DNA from: Haemonchus contortus
Taxonomy: Eukaryota > Nematoda > Chromadorea > Rhabditida > Trichostrongylidae
DNA length: 64,000 bases
Assembly (NCBI GenBank): GCA_000469685.2
Contig: LS997567.1
Span: 34,453,505 to 34,517,504, forward strand
Direction: 5' to 3'
Position numbers and translations under genes: made by a program. Positions 52,296-62,250 of the stretch are shown piece after piece. The notes below the pieces were generated by a model that saw only the letters and a list, made by a program, of their open reading frames with translations, was not told the origin of the DNA and did not search any database. The first letter of the stretch is position 1, and each line of letters begins with the position of its first letter.

Positions 52296-53554
52296 TTGAC
52301 CGCATATGACCTACAAGCTCAGCCCGCACCAATTGATCCCATTACATATTCGCCAGCGACCACTTACAAGGAAACGGAGCCGATCAATAGGGTCTACAAT
52401 AGTTCCGCTGTCGACGAAACCTCCCGCGCTCCTCTTGGCTCGTCTCTAGATGAACGCGGGGGGTTTCTCTTGTTCAATGCGCGCTCTATTGTCGATAAAC
52501 TAGCTAATCTCAATCACATTCTCGAGCAAGGACCTCGAGCACTTTTCATTAATGAGAGCTGGTGTAAAACGCATTCTATCCATGACGCTATACTGAGCTA
52601 TAATTCTATATCTGAAGTATACCGCTGTGACAGGGTGGGCATCAGGGCCGGTATTGGAGTACTTGCCCTTAGTCACAGGAACTTTTCATACAACCACCTT
52701 CACCTTCACCCTTTTTCTCCTTGCTAAAAAGATTTTAGTTTTAGATTCAGAAAGGTTTTACAAGCACTAATGTTCGAATTCGAGATTTGTGACAATAAAA
52801 TTGCCTTTGTACTTGCCTACCGTAGTCTTTCATGTCCCTCAGCTGTTTTCATAGAGTTCATCGCATTTCTGCATCAGCTCCTCGATGAATGGGGAGGTCA
52901 TATTTTCACTTCTGGTGACTTCAACTTCCTCTCAATTAACTGGGACTGTACGACACACCGAGGGAGCTTTTCTTCACCATCGTCGCTTTCTTTCCTCCGC
53001 TTCTCACAATTTTCCAACCTCACACAAATGGTCAAAGTTCCAACGCATGGACTCAATATTTTGGATGTCATTCTAGTCTCTAAACCAGAACTTATCGAGG
53101 ACCTCAGTGTACTTCTTTCTTTCAGCACTTCTGACCACAATTCTGTCAAATTCACTATTTCCTCTCCTTCTCCCAACTCCCCACCTCCGGCCAGGTCCTG
53201 CCGATGTTTCGCAAAGGGAAATAATGATGCTATACTATCTGAACTCTTGCAAGACGACTGGGCTAACTTGAATAATGTCTCTAGTAGCTCTGATATGTTC
53301 TACATAAAGGTCTTGAGCATCTGCCATCATTTAATCGCTAAGTATATACCAATGGTGCTGATTAAGGAAAAATCAACGAAGTATCCCAGACGTGTACATG
53401 TCCTTCATGATAAAATCACACATTTTTCATCAAGCGCGGTGAATAGCTCAAAATGTGCCACATACGCGTGGTTGAAAAGGTTACTGCTTCGCCATCAACT
53501 CATGGAGGAAAAAAGAATAATCTTGCACAAAAACAGTAAGAGATTTTTCTACTG
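52296..53554 (+). pseudogene. CR1 LINE ORF2, endonuclease part
   Basis: Two frames (52,296-52,724; 52,770-53,554) encode the AP endonuclease of a CR1-clade LINE: LLFNARSIVDKLANLNHIL, LFINESWCKTHSIHDAIL, GIGVLALSH, SGDFNFLSINWDC (catalytic Asp), LDVILVSKPELI and STSDHNSVKFTI (the SDH motif). The linker to the RT follows until 53,554, where an RTE has inserted. The endonuclease nicks target DNA to start reverse transcription. A frame break near 52,727 makes this copy inactive. Confidence 0.88.
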
Positions 53555-53604
53555 TTTACTTACTTACTTCGATACTTTGATGGTCCTTCGGCAAGAGGGT
53601 CTTC

Positions 53605-54770
53605 TTAGCGGGGACCACAGCTCCTCCATACCGCCCGATCTTTCGCGACTTGCATCCAATGTAGGCCGCTTTCTCTGAAATATATGGAAAACGAATCGGC
53701 CCACCGAGTCGGCGGACGTCCTGGTGGTCTTGTTTTGTTTCTCGGAAGCCACTCTGTGACTCGGAGACTCCATTTGTTATCTGTTCGACGAAGTAGATGA
53801 CCGGCCCAGCGGTGCCTCGAATGTGCCATGTATTGAAGCGGATCTTTCAAACGCGATCTCTCCTTTAGGTCTAAGCTCCGCAAGCCTTGCTGCCACTGAT
53901 GGCGTCGACTGATTTTCAGAAAGCTTCTTTCCAACGCGTGATGAGAAGTTCTTATGGCTTTGGCAATTGTTTTGTTGTCGGGCCATGTTTCAGTCGCATG
54001 ACACATCGCTGGCAGTACTGGAGCGTCCCGTATCGCACCACTGGTTGACCATTAATTGCGTCTTGGACATATTCATCTGTAAGCCTATCCGCTGGCTTAC
54101 CGCATTGAGTTCGTTGACCATCTTTTCCATCTCAGCAGTGCTGCTAGATATCAAAACGATATCATCGGAGAAGAGGAGGTTATTGACATTTTGCCACTGA
54201 CGAAATATCCCCTTTCTTCCCAGTCGAGGTTCAACATCGCATACTGTACCGCAGCCGTAAGAAGCTTTGGAGATATCGTATCTCCTTGTCGCACCCCCTT
54301 TCCAGCTGGAATCTTCAGCTTTCGCTCGAACAGGTGGATGGATGTTGATCTGTTCGAAAGGCACTGTTTGAGCAGATGGACGTAGCCGGGATCAACTCCA
54401 GCTTGCGCAAGAGCGTTTAAAACGGCGTTGATCTCCACAGAGTCGAAAGCTTTCTTGTAATCCACGAAGAGAAGGGCCAAAGGAAGGCGATATTCTCGGC
54501 TTCTCTCAATAAGCTGACTGACTGCGTGGATGTTATCCATGCACGAGAAGTTTTTCCTGAACCCAGTTTGCTCTACTGGCTGGTATTCGCCCAACATGCG
54601 TTCCACGCGACTGAGCAGAATTTTCGTGAATGACTTGTATACCACCGATAAAAGGCTGATGGGACGGTAGTTGGAGATGTCTTTCTGCTAGCCTTTTTTG
54701 AAAAGAAGAATGGTTTTTGATTCTTTCCACTGCTGTGGAATCCTGTTCAATCTGAGGTAGTGGTTGAAGT
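53605..54770 (-). pseudogene. RTE-IV reverse transcriptase and C-terminus
   Basis: Minus strand, from the junction with element X: IPADFLSSG, RIPQQWKESKTILLFKKG (stop), then NYRPISLLSVVYKSFTKILL, PVEQTGFRKNFSCMDNIHAV, LPLALLFVDYKKAFDSVEIN, KIPAGKGVRQGDTISPKLL, the catalytic FSDDIVLISSS (FADD variant), and after a gap RTSHHALERSFLKISRRHQW, HRWAGHLLRRTDNKWSLRVT and RPPGRPPTRW. Standard RTE motif order, spread over three frames. RT would copy element RNA at a nicked site; this copy is inactive. Confidence 0.9.
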
Positions 54771-54834
54771 GTTCCGCAAGAAGTGTGTGAAGAGCAGTAC
54801 TTCCAGAGCTGAGAAAATCCGCAGGGATATTCTG

Positions 54835-55344
54835 GCTGGTCCTGGGCACGACCATGACCAGTCAGGCACTTGCTTTGGCCCTGGTGCAATATGGAGCCAA
54901 TCTGGAGGTGGCAGCATAAAATGCAAAAAACGGCAAAGCCCGGAGTTTCCGAACCATCTACCCATCCCAGTCGTCCTTCCTCGAAGTCCACATCGCTATC
55001 CACCACACCATCCGACGCTGCTGGCAGCTTAACCGTGGAGAGGCTATATGAAACTTCCCGCACTTTTCAACATGTGACCCCTTTTTTGGCTACCTTTCAC
55101 GTTATTTTCGATGCGCAGTCAACTGGCGCCTTCTACTGTACGGACAGTCGCCGCCATGAATGAAACAAACGACGCTGAGTGGGTTTAAACAGCGATTTCT
55201 GACAAAATAGTTTTCAGTCGTTTTTTGGCATTCAGAAGGCCATTTAGCGGAAATGAACCATAGTTTTACACTCAGTGCTCATGCCCCTATACCATGCAAA
55301 AAACCATTTTCAAAAAGCGTCCCACGCCCTGAAAGACCTTCCTT
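54835..55344 (+). mobile_element. Element X, copy 3, inside RTE-IV
   Basis: Full-length match to copy 2, from GCTGGTCCTGGGCACGACCA to GCCCTGAAAGACCTTCCTTG. Lies between the endonuclease and RT of RTE-IV, so it arrived after the RTE or replaced its linker. Confidence 0.85.
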
Positions 55345-56250
55345 GTAAAAGACGACAATCATGACCTTTAATGGCAGATTCGAGCAGCTCTGTATTGGAG
55401 GAGGGAGTCTTGAAGTGTGCGGGCCTGTGCGTGTCGCGCTTGAATATCCACTTGTTGAGTCGTATTTTTGCGCGCACAAGGCGATGATCCGAGCCGGTGT
55501 CAAAAGAGAGCAGCACGGATACATCAAGTAGACTCCAGCGTCTATTAGTGAGAACATGATCTATCTCCGTGTGCGTTCGGCCGTTTGGACTCTCCCAAGT
55601 CCATCGCCGGATAGCTGGCTTTTCGAAAATGGAGTTTCCATGGAAAAGGCGGCACGCATATAGAAGGGTCAGAAGAAGTTCATCGTTTTCGTTCCTGTCG
55701 CCGGAGCCATAAGGTCCGAGTCTCCAGTCTCCACTGCAGTTAATGCCCACGACGGCGTTGAAGTTGCCTACGACATATTTATAGTAGCTCTTCTCCTCTT
55801 GAATCGTCTTCTCCAAAAGTCTATAAAACTTCTCGCTCTTCCTCTGCCGCCACCGATGTAGGTGCATATGCATTGATGACAGAGATTGCAACCCGGTCGT
55901 TTGTGCGCAGACGGAGGAAGGCAAGACGCGGGCTGACGATGTTATGCGAGTCTATTAAGTGGGCGATTCTCGAATTGATCAGAAATCCAACTCCACCAAC
56001 ATTTCCGTTCGCCGTTTTTCGAATAGTTTCCGTTCTGCCTTTCGTCTCCTTTAGTGCGATAACATCATATTTAACCAGCCGGCTACTTCGCAGAAGCATC
56101 CGAAGGCTGGCTCCCGATGCTACAGTGCGGCAGTTATACGACCGGACGAAAAGGCAGTCCATGTGTCGTGATTTCGGGGGATTTCCAGGGTTCCGGTTCC
56201 GATGACGTCCTGATATCCATGTGAGATTAGATGGCCCCTCATCAGTAGAG
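55345..56250 (-). pseudogene. RTE-IV endonuclease
   Basis: Minus strand: RSYNCRTVASGASLRMLLRS, YDVIALKETKGR (catalytic Glu), GGVGFLINSRI, LAFLRLRTNDRVAISVINAY APTS, YYKYVVGNFNAVVG, FHGNSIFEKPAIRRWTWESP, TEIDHVLTNRRW and SFDTGSDHRLVRAKIRL (SDH motif), a nearly complete AP endonuclease with one frameshift near 55,830. Ends LLESAIKGHDCRLL before element X. Confidence 0.88.
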
Positions 56251-56333
56251 GCTTCCCCCGACGCCGTAGGGGAGCATACCCGATGTGCGCAGGACTGGGG
56301 CGCAAATTTAGCTGTTTGAGCAGTTTGACTTCA

Positions 56334-56379
56334 CTACTGTGAAAAGAAACACAAACTATTCGAGAACATTCCCAACTTA
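56334..56379 (+). pseudogene. CR1 LINE, short internal segment
   Basis: Forty-odd bases of CR1 linker between the RTE-IV and PLE-A2 insertions. It carries one copy of each target duplication (CTACTG at its left, ACATTCCCAACTTA at its right) and reads in frame with both neighbouring CR1 segments once the insertions are removed. Confidence 0.85.
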
Positions 56380-56432
56380 GTTTTGAAGTATATTTTCAAG
56401 CTGTAGAACCGAGATATTAACAAAACTTTATT

Positions 56433-56470
56433 AGGCTGACGTTTCGGTGCTTTCACCTTCCTCGGAGCCT
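56433..56470 (-). ncRNA. Hammerhead-ribozyme-like motif, PLE-A2 left arm
   Basis: Stem I AGGCT/AGCCT, CCGAGGA in place of CUGANGA, stem II GGTG/CACC, GAAA, CGTC. Identical to the right-arm copy. Confidence 0.6.
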
Positions 56471-56831
56471 GGAAAGACAAAAGACATTTGAAAAACCATC
56501 CGATCAAGCACTATTTCAATCTACAAAGAAAGTTCAAAGGGCGTGGACTACTAGGAAGTCGAAAGTTGATAACTAACCTCTGGGATAGTCGACCTTTGGG
56601 GGTCCACCGATCACCCTAAGCTGGTGTGGCTGCGGTTTAAATAGGGGTGAGCCTCAGGTCAACTTGCTTCAGGGGCCTCCAAGAGGCTGATCACGTAGAT
56701 CAAGCTCCCTCAAAAAGCCACACAAGGCTGAGCGCGCCGCTGACCCCTTCCCAATCAACTCCTATCGATTACTGTATAAGCCCCCGACCCCGCCCCGCCG
56801 AGAGGACCCCGCGGGGGATCGACAGCGTAGG

Positions 56832-57940
56832 TCAAAACCCACATAGTGCTGCAAAGGGCGCCAGCTCTGTGGTAACCGCCACGCACTCCTCCCTCCGGTT
56901 AATTTTAGGGGCCTTAGCCATGATCCAAAAGGCCTCTAAGGTTCGCCGCGCCGCAATATCGGGTTCACGTGACAATATCGTGACCGCCACCTCGAACCTC
57001 ATGTTCCCATGACATCGTACCCTATGTTCTCCCAAAGGAGTCGCTGTTCTCGACTTTTGCATGCCATCCAGGTGCTCCTTTAATCTGATGCAAAGAGGTC
57101 TGCCTGTTTCCCCAATATATTCCTCTTTACACTGAAGACACGATATTAAGTATACAACACCGGATGTCATGCAGTCTCCTTCCTTTCCGTATGGGCATAT
57201 GACACACGAAGGCGTTGTGCACAGGCGGTCATACAGGCGATTTCGGACCAATCGTTGTTTGAGATTCGAGGGTGGGATATCCACGACTCTCACCATCTCC
57301 TGAAGACCTGCCTTTTTCACACATGATCGTATAGCCGCACTCAAATCGTCTGATATGAACGGGACACAAAATGGAACTTTTGATTCCTCTTCCTCGTGAC
57401 GATTGAGTGCGACCGCACTTTGTCTGTGTCGAAATGGGAGTCCTGAGGTTTTGTAGCCGTTTGCCTGCGCTATGCGGAGTGCGTGTTGTATCGACTCTGT
57501 TTTCTCCTCGCCTCCTGAGGAAACTCGAGAGGCGGTGTGCAACATATTCCCTATGATGGCCTTCTTTGTGTTGAGTAGAAGGGCGGAACGGAAGTGCACT
57601 AGTATGTTTTTGCCGGTAGGCATACGATACCATTTGGTCTTGAAAGTACCCGCAGTTACCCGAACCTGGACATTGAGGAACGCGAGCCAATCGTCCGTCG
57701 GCTTCTCCCGTGTAAGCTTTATATGTTCCGATTGTTGGTTAAACAATTCGAAACAGGTGTCCATCTCCGCTTGGGTGGAGCACACAATAAAGCAATCGTC
57801 TATATACCGACAGTATAAGATGGGTCTACGCTCTAAAACAGGTTGTTCAATTTTCGACATGAATGACACTGCGAGTACTGGAGCAAGCCTTTGCCCCATC
57901 GCTAGTCCTCTAATCTGCTGGTAATACTCGCCTCGTAAGC
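56832..57940 (-). pseudogene. PLE-A2 left arm: partial RT and GIY-YIG endonuclease
   Basis: Minus-strand frame open from the dimer junction to the stop. The real PLE portion starts EYYQQIRGLAMGQRLAPVLA, with YCRYIDDCFIV (catalytic YIDD), KLTREKPTDDWLAFLNVQV, KWYRMPTGKNILVHFRSA, then CVICPYGKEGDCMTSGVVYL, YIGETGRPLCIRLKEHLDG (intact GIY-YIG core), ARRTLEAFWIMAKAPKINRR and final ALCGF. Residues before EYYQQ in the same frame are antisense of the right arm. No internal stop, but the N-terminal RT is missing, so inactive. Confidence 0.9.
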
Positions 57941-57945
57941 CTACC

Positions 57946-58728
57946 AGCAAAAACATACTAGTCCACTTTCGTTCCGCCCATCCATTCAACACTAAGAAGG
58001 CCATCATAAGGAATATGTTGCACACCGCCTCTCGAGTTTCCTCAGGAGGCGAGGAGAAAACAGAGTCGATACAACACGCACTCCGCATAGCACAGGCAAA
58101 CGGCTACGAAACCTCAGGACTCCCATTTCGACACAGGCGGAGGGCGGTCGCACTCAATCGTCACGAGGGAGAGGAAACAAAAGTTCCATTTTGTGTCCCG
58201 TTCATATCAGACGATTTGAGTGCGGCTATACGATCATGTGTGAAAAAGGCAGGTCTTCAGGAGATGGTGAGAGTCGTGGATATCCCACCCTCGAATCTCA
58301 AACAACGATTGGTCCGAAATCGCCTGTATGACCGCCTGTGCACAACGCCTTCGTGTGTCATATGCCCATACGGAAAGGAAGGAGACTGCATGACATCCGG
58401 TGTTGTATACTTAATATCGTGTCTTCAGTGTAAAGAGGAATATATTGGGGAAACAGGCAGACCTCTTTGCATCAGATTAAAGGAGCACCTGGATGGCATG
58501 CAAAAGTCGAGAACAGCGACTCCTTTGGGAGAACATAGGGTACGATGTCATGGGAACATGAGGTTCGAGGTGGCGGTCACGATATTGTCACGTGAACCCG
58601 ATATTGCGGCGCGGCGAACCTTAGAGGCCTTTTGGATCATGGCTAAGGCCCCTAAAATTAACCGGAGGGAGGAGTGCGTGGCGGTTACCACAGAGCTGGC
58701 GCCCTTTGCAGCACTATGTGGGTTTTGA
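57946..58728 (+). pseudogene. PLE-A2 right arm: GIY-YIG endonuclease half
   Basis: Starts at the junction in PTSKNILVHFRSAHPFNTKK and runs open to ALCGF at 58,728, with QASGGEEKTESIQHAL-like linker, CVICPYGKEGDCMTSG, GVVYLISC and YIGETGRPLCIRLKEHL. Differs from the left arm at few positions (for example RRRAVALNRHEGEET versus RQSAVALNRHEEEES). YIDD region absent in this arm. Confidence 0.9.
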
Positions 58729-59088
58729 CCTACGCTGTCGATCCCCCGCGGGGTCCTCTCGGCGGGGCGGGGTCGGGGGCTTATACAGTAATCGATAGGA
58801 GTTGATTGGGAAGGGGTCAGCGGCGCGCTCAGCCTTGTGTGGCTTTTGAGGGAGCTTGATCTACGTGATCAGCCTCTTGGAGGCCCCTGAAGCAAGTTGA
58901 CCTGAGGCTCACCCCTATTTAAACCGCAGCCACACCAGCTTAGGGTGATCGGTGGACCCCCAAAGGTCGACTATCCCAGAGGTTAGTTATCAACTTTCGA
59001 CTTCCTAGTAGTCCACGCCCTTTGAACTTTCTTTGTAGATTGAAATAGTGCTTGATCGGATGGTTTTTCAAATGTCTTTTGTCTTTCC

Positions 59089-59126
59089 AGGCTCCGAGGA
59101 AGGTGAAAGCACCGAAACGTCAGCCT
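59089..59126 (+). ncRNA. Hammerhead-ribozyme-like motif, PLE-A2 right arm
   Basis: Mirror copy of 56,433-56,470 with the same U-to-C change in the CUGANGA core (CCGAGGA). Confidence 0.6.
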
Positions 59127-59219
59127 AATAAAGTTTTGTTAATATCTCGGTTCTACAGCTTGAAAATATACTTCAAAACTAAAGGAAGAATGCCGAGATT
59201 CATCGACAGTCGCACATGG

Positions 59220-60082
59220 ACATTCCCAACTTAACATCATCAGAAGGTGTTCAAATTGATGGTGACTTTGCAAAAGCTAATCGTTTCGCTGATAACTTTT
59301 GGTCGGTGTATAAAAAGTCGTGTGCATCAGAAGCCAGTCCGCCTTCCTTGTCATCGGATTCCTTGGACTGAGAGACGTATCCAGCAGTGTTGTTTCTAGC
59401 GTACTGTGCAAAGTCGGGATACCATACATTTTTTTTGAAAAAGGTCACTATTGGTATCACGACTCCATTAACAATACTATTCAATGGAATATTGCTCCAT
59501 GGCGATGTCCTTCGTCAGACCAGTCTTCAAAAACGGTAGCAGGTAGCTTTGGCAGTCCTTTCTTAGTGACAGGCTTCGATCTGTTCTCATAAACCAGGCT
59601 CATTTTTATTGTTATGTGACACCTAGTGGTATCCCCCAGGCACTTATATTGAGCCTCTCATGTTTATTATATATGTCAACGTCTTAGCCGATTCTATTCC
59701 GCACTCCGCAAATCGTATGCTGATGACTCCAAAATCTTTACAATCAATGATTGTAACAAACTCCAGACTGCCATTGACTGCGTCGAGCGCTGGTTTAAGG
59801 AATGGAGTCTACAAGTTTTATACAAAAAGCTGCAGTAACGGGATTAGGCAGAAACCACCTTCACCAAGTGTGGCGGAAGTTTTGCTCGCGTTACACATAT
59901 TCGCGATCTAGAAGTTGTTTATAGTGATAAGCTCGAATCCGAAAGCTTCGTACATAACGTTGCGCCAGAGCGAGTTCCACTGCAAATTTCATATAAAGGG
60001 CTGCGAAATGCCGTGACCCATTGCTGCTCTTCAAACTATTCAACCTTTATGTCAGTCCGAACATGGATTATGGGTGTGGGTC
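59220..60082 (+). pseudogene. CR1 LINE, reverse transcriptase part
   Basis: Continues the CR1 after PLE-A2: NLTSSEGVQIDGDFAKANRF and ADNFWSVYKKS (linker, 59,230-59,310), TPLTILFNGILLHGDVL (59,462), PSGIPQ and the catalytic YADDSKIFTINDCNKLQTAI in another frame (59,715-59,775), CVERWFKEWSL, then YVSPNMDYG (60,058) before a TIR element. About 100 residues of RT between HGDVL and SGIPQ are deleted. Confidence 0.85.
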
Positions 60083-61209
60083 GTTAGTTATGATTGAGAT
60101 TATTTCGCGGCGAGGTGCGAAGCGACCTCCATCGTAATTACCCTCATTTTAATTACGCGCCTTCCCTTGATCGTAACTATCCTCATTTCACATATGAGAG
60201 TGATGGCGAATGATAGGAAAGATTAGAAAAGAAGTCAAAGAAAATTAGTTGTTTTAACGTAATTTTTTCATAGTCTTCGGTTTAAAGAGTTTTATCACCA
60301 TATAGAGTAGAAGAGTTCGATAGTCATAGAACTGAAATTCGTGTAAGATCTAAAAAACATCCTTTTGGTCATTCTTTTTTTTGGATTTTCACAGATCTGT
60401 GATATAAAACAACATTTATAGAAGCGACGTAGTTGTTTGATATTGGGGCATCTTGTGTTTGAAAGGTCACTGGACGCCAGCCGGCTGATCAACTAGGTCA
60501 TTTCACCCTTCTCACTGAATATTACAACACTTCAGGTTAAATTCATCACGTTGAAGAGAGATCATCGGCTACTATTTAACCTGGTGGTTAATTGATTTAC
60601 ATGCAACCACTGACTATAGAAAAGAAGCCTTACTCAGAACCCTATATGTGTTTTGAGGACACATTCTACTACTTCCAAAATTTCAAGGTGTACCTTTCAG
60701 CTTCAACGCAGCTCCAATCCGCACCCCAACCCTTTAACTATGCCACTTCCGTACCGAAGCAACCTCCACCAATGCAGCTCGAACCCGCACCACAACCATT
60801 ACACTACGCTACTTCCGCACAAAGCGTACGGAGCAAATCGCATCCAAGTTGAGGAGTTTTGCATAGAGATGTCCAAATTCGTAACGAACAAGACCATTCT
60901 AGTTGTTTAGTCATTGCTTTTAGATACTTCTTATTAGAGAAATAGGTTTCTTCAAATTTTATTGGATTTTTTTGTTGAGTTTCTATCATTTTGCATGAAA
61001 ATGAAACTCTTCAAACTAAAGGCCATGAGGATTTCATGTTTATAATCTAATTTTTTTAAAGTTTCATTTTCTCATCATTCTCTTCATTCGCCCTCACTTC
61101 ATAAGTGAGATGAGCTTGGTTACGATCGAGGGGAGGCACGTGATTAAGATGAGGTTAGTTACGATTGAGGTCGCTTCGCACCTCGGCGCGAATCTCAGTC
61201 CTAACTAAC
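60083..61209. mobile_element. Long-TIR DNA element inserted in the CR1, about 1.13 kb
   Basis: The ends are inverted repeats of about 150 bp: GTTAGTTATGATTGAGATTA at 60,083 against GTTAGTTAGGACTGAGATTC on the other strand from 61,209. The stretch CGAGGTGCGAAGCGACCTC (60,111 and its complement near 61,165) is perfect in both. No transposase motif is present. Inside, an 86-residue frame (60,592-60,849) contains two imperfect copies of QL.(S/P)APQP(F/L)(N/H)YATS. Target duplication is uncertain. Confidence 0.8.
60592..60852 (+). CDS. Small repeat-containing open frame within the TIR element
   Basis: 86 residues, MIYMQPLTIEKKPYSEPYMC then a short aromatic stretch, followed by QLQSAPQPFNYATSV and QLEPAPQPLHYATSA, an internal duplication of about 20 residues rich in Gln and Pro (DNA repeat about 60,709-60,758 and 60,773-60,824). 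No homologous family recognised. It may be cargo or a chance frame created by a tandem duplication. Confidence 0.35.
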   Translation: MIYMQPLTIEKKPYSEPYMCFEDTFYYFQNFKVYLSASTQLQSAPQPFNYATSVPKQPPPMQLEPAPQPLHYATSAQSVRSKSHPS

Positions 61210-62250
61210 GTCGCATGCCCATGGAGTATTGTTCCCACATCTGGTCACCGTACAAACGGTTACTAGTTGATAAACTTGAGAATGTTCAGAAAAGTTTCAC
61301 TTACCGCTGCTTCAATCGTAAGGGGATTACTTCCCTTTCGTATGGTTAACGACTTCAGAGACTCGGAGGTGTATAACTTGAATTTCGACGAAAAGTAATC
61401 GATTGTGGTCTGATGTATAAGCTGCTGACTGGTGGAATCGACTTATATTTAAAGGACATTCTCGGAATGTCGCTTCCATAGGGCTTTCAAGGGGCCACCC
61501 CTATCGTGTGCGCCCGGAAAAACCTAATAGTCGGGCTTATGAAGGCACCTTCCCTGTTCGAGTTGTGCCATTATGGAACTGGCTTGGTTCTGAATTTTTA
61601 GATGAGAAGTTCGCATTTGTTCTAGATTCAGCTTGCCCGTTATCTCAAAGAGCAACATGCAAATTGAGGGTAGAAGCTTCTGAGGTTGAACTTTTCTGGT
61701 TTTTTCTAATTCTTTTTGCTTTTTCTTTTTCCTTTTCTTCTTTCTTTTCTTTTCTAAAAGTTTTTTTCTGCTTTTTTCGCTCCCATATTCCTTTCTCCCT
61801 TGTAAATGTGATCCTTGTAATCTAACCTAGCTAATCGTTTGTGGAATGTATAATCTTAATGGCTGACTACATTGTTGTTCTGCTTCGGTATTCCCCCCAT
61901 TCTTGGCCCAGTAAGTCAGCGTTAATTTTAACCCTGTAGCCCTTCTCTGGGCCCTGGTTGGCGGACCTACTAAGCTGGTACCCGGAGCTGCGATTCCTCC
62001 TCGCTGTTCTTTTTTTCCTTTCTATCCCAGGTGACCCGTTGACTTATCCCCTCCCCCCCCCCTCCCCCTCTTCCCACCCTGTTCCGTGCTCATTGTATAT
62101 TGTAACTGAATTATCCATTTCATCTATCCATCCATTTTATTTTCATTTTATTTATAAAAGACAAGTACTTTATATGCTATACTATTGTTGAATTGACGCG
62201 ACACTTGTTTTGCATCTTTTCGTTAACTGTAAATAAATAAATAAACAAAT
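61210..62250 (+). pseudogene. CR1 LINE C-terminus and 3' end
   Basis: After the TIR element: EYCSHIWSPYKRLLVDKLEN (61,215), VQKSFTYRC, then FPVRVVPLWNWLGSEFLDEK and FAFVLDSACPLSQRAT (61,550-61,665), the usual CR1 C-terminal block (R.VPLWN.L), followed by a T-rich 3' untranslated region and a (TAAA)n tail at 62,229-62,248. A C-rich tract lies at 62,050-62,076. This fixes the 3' end of the CR1 begun at 51.5 kb. Confidence 0.85.

Larger units (their letters stand above)
53555..56333 (-). mobile_element. RTE-IV LINE inserted in the CR1
   Basis: Minus-strand RTE ending in a (GTAA)n-type 3' tail (TTTACTTACTTACTTC on the plus strand at 53,555-53,570). CTACTG occurs on both sides (53,549-53,554 and 56,334-56,339), a probable short target duplication. 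Its own middle is interrupted by element X at 54,835-55,344. Removing the RTE restores the CR1 frame (RFFY followed by CEKKHK). Confidence 0.85.
56380..59219. mobile_element. PLE-A2: head-to-head inverted Penelope-like dimer with 14 bp target duplication
   Basis: Left arm (minus strand, about 57,940 to 56,380) and right arm (plus strand, about 57,935 to 59,219) are nearly identical inverted copies of the 3' half of a PLE, meeting at truncated RT sequences. ACATTCCCAACTTA flanks the unit at 56,366-56,379 and 59,220-59,233. The left arm starts its 5' truncation at GEYYQQIRGLAM, the right arm further downstream at PTSKNILVHFRSAHP. The last 120 bp inspected of each arm are identical. The right arm ends with the CATGCCGAG-type 3' block (59,190-59,219); the left arm stops about 38 bases short of it. 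Confidence 0.92.

Noticed and set aside
57940..58088. N-terminal extension of the 418-residue PLE-A2 frame
   Set aside because: These residues are the antisense reading of the right arm across the dimer junction, not PLE protein.
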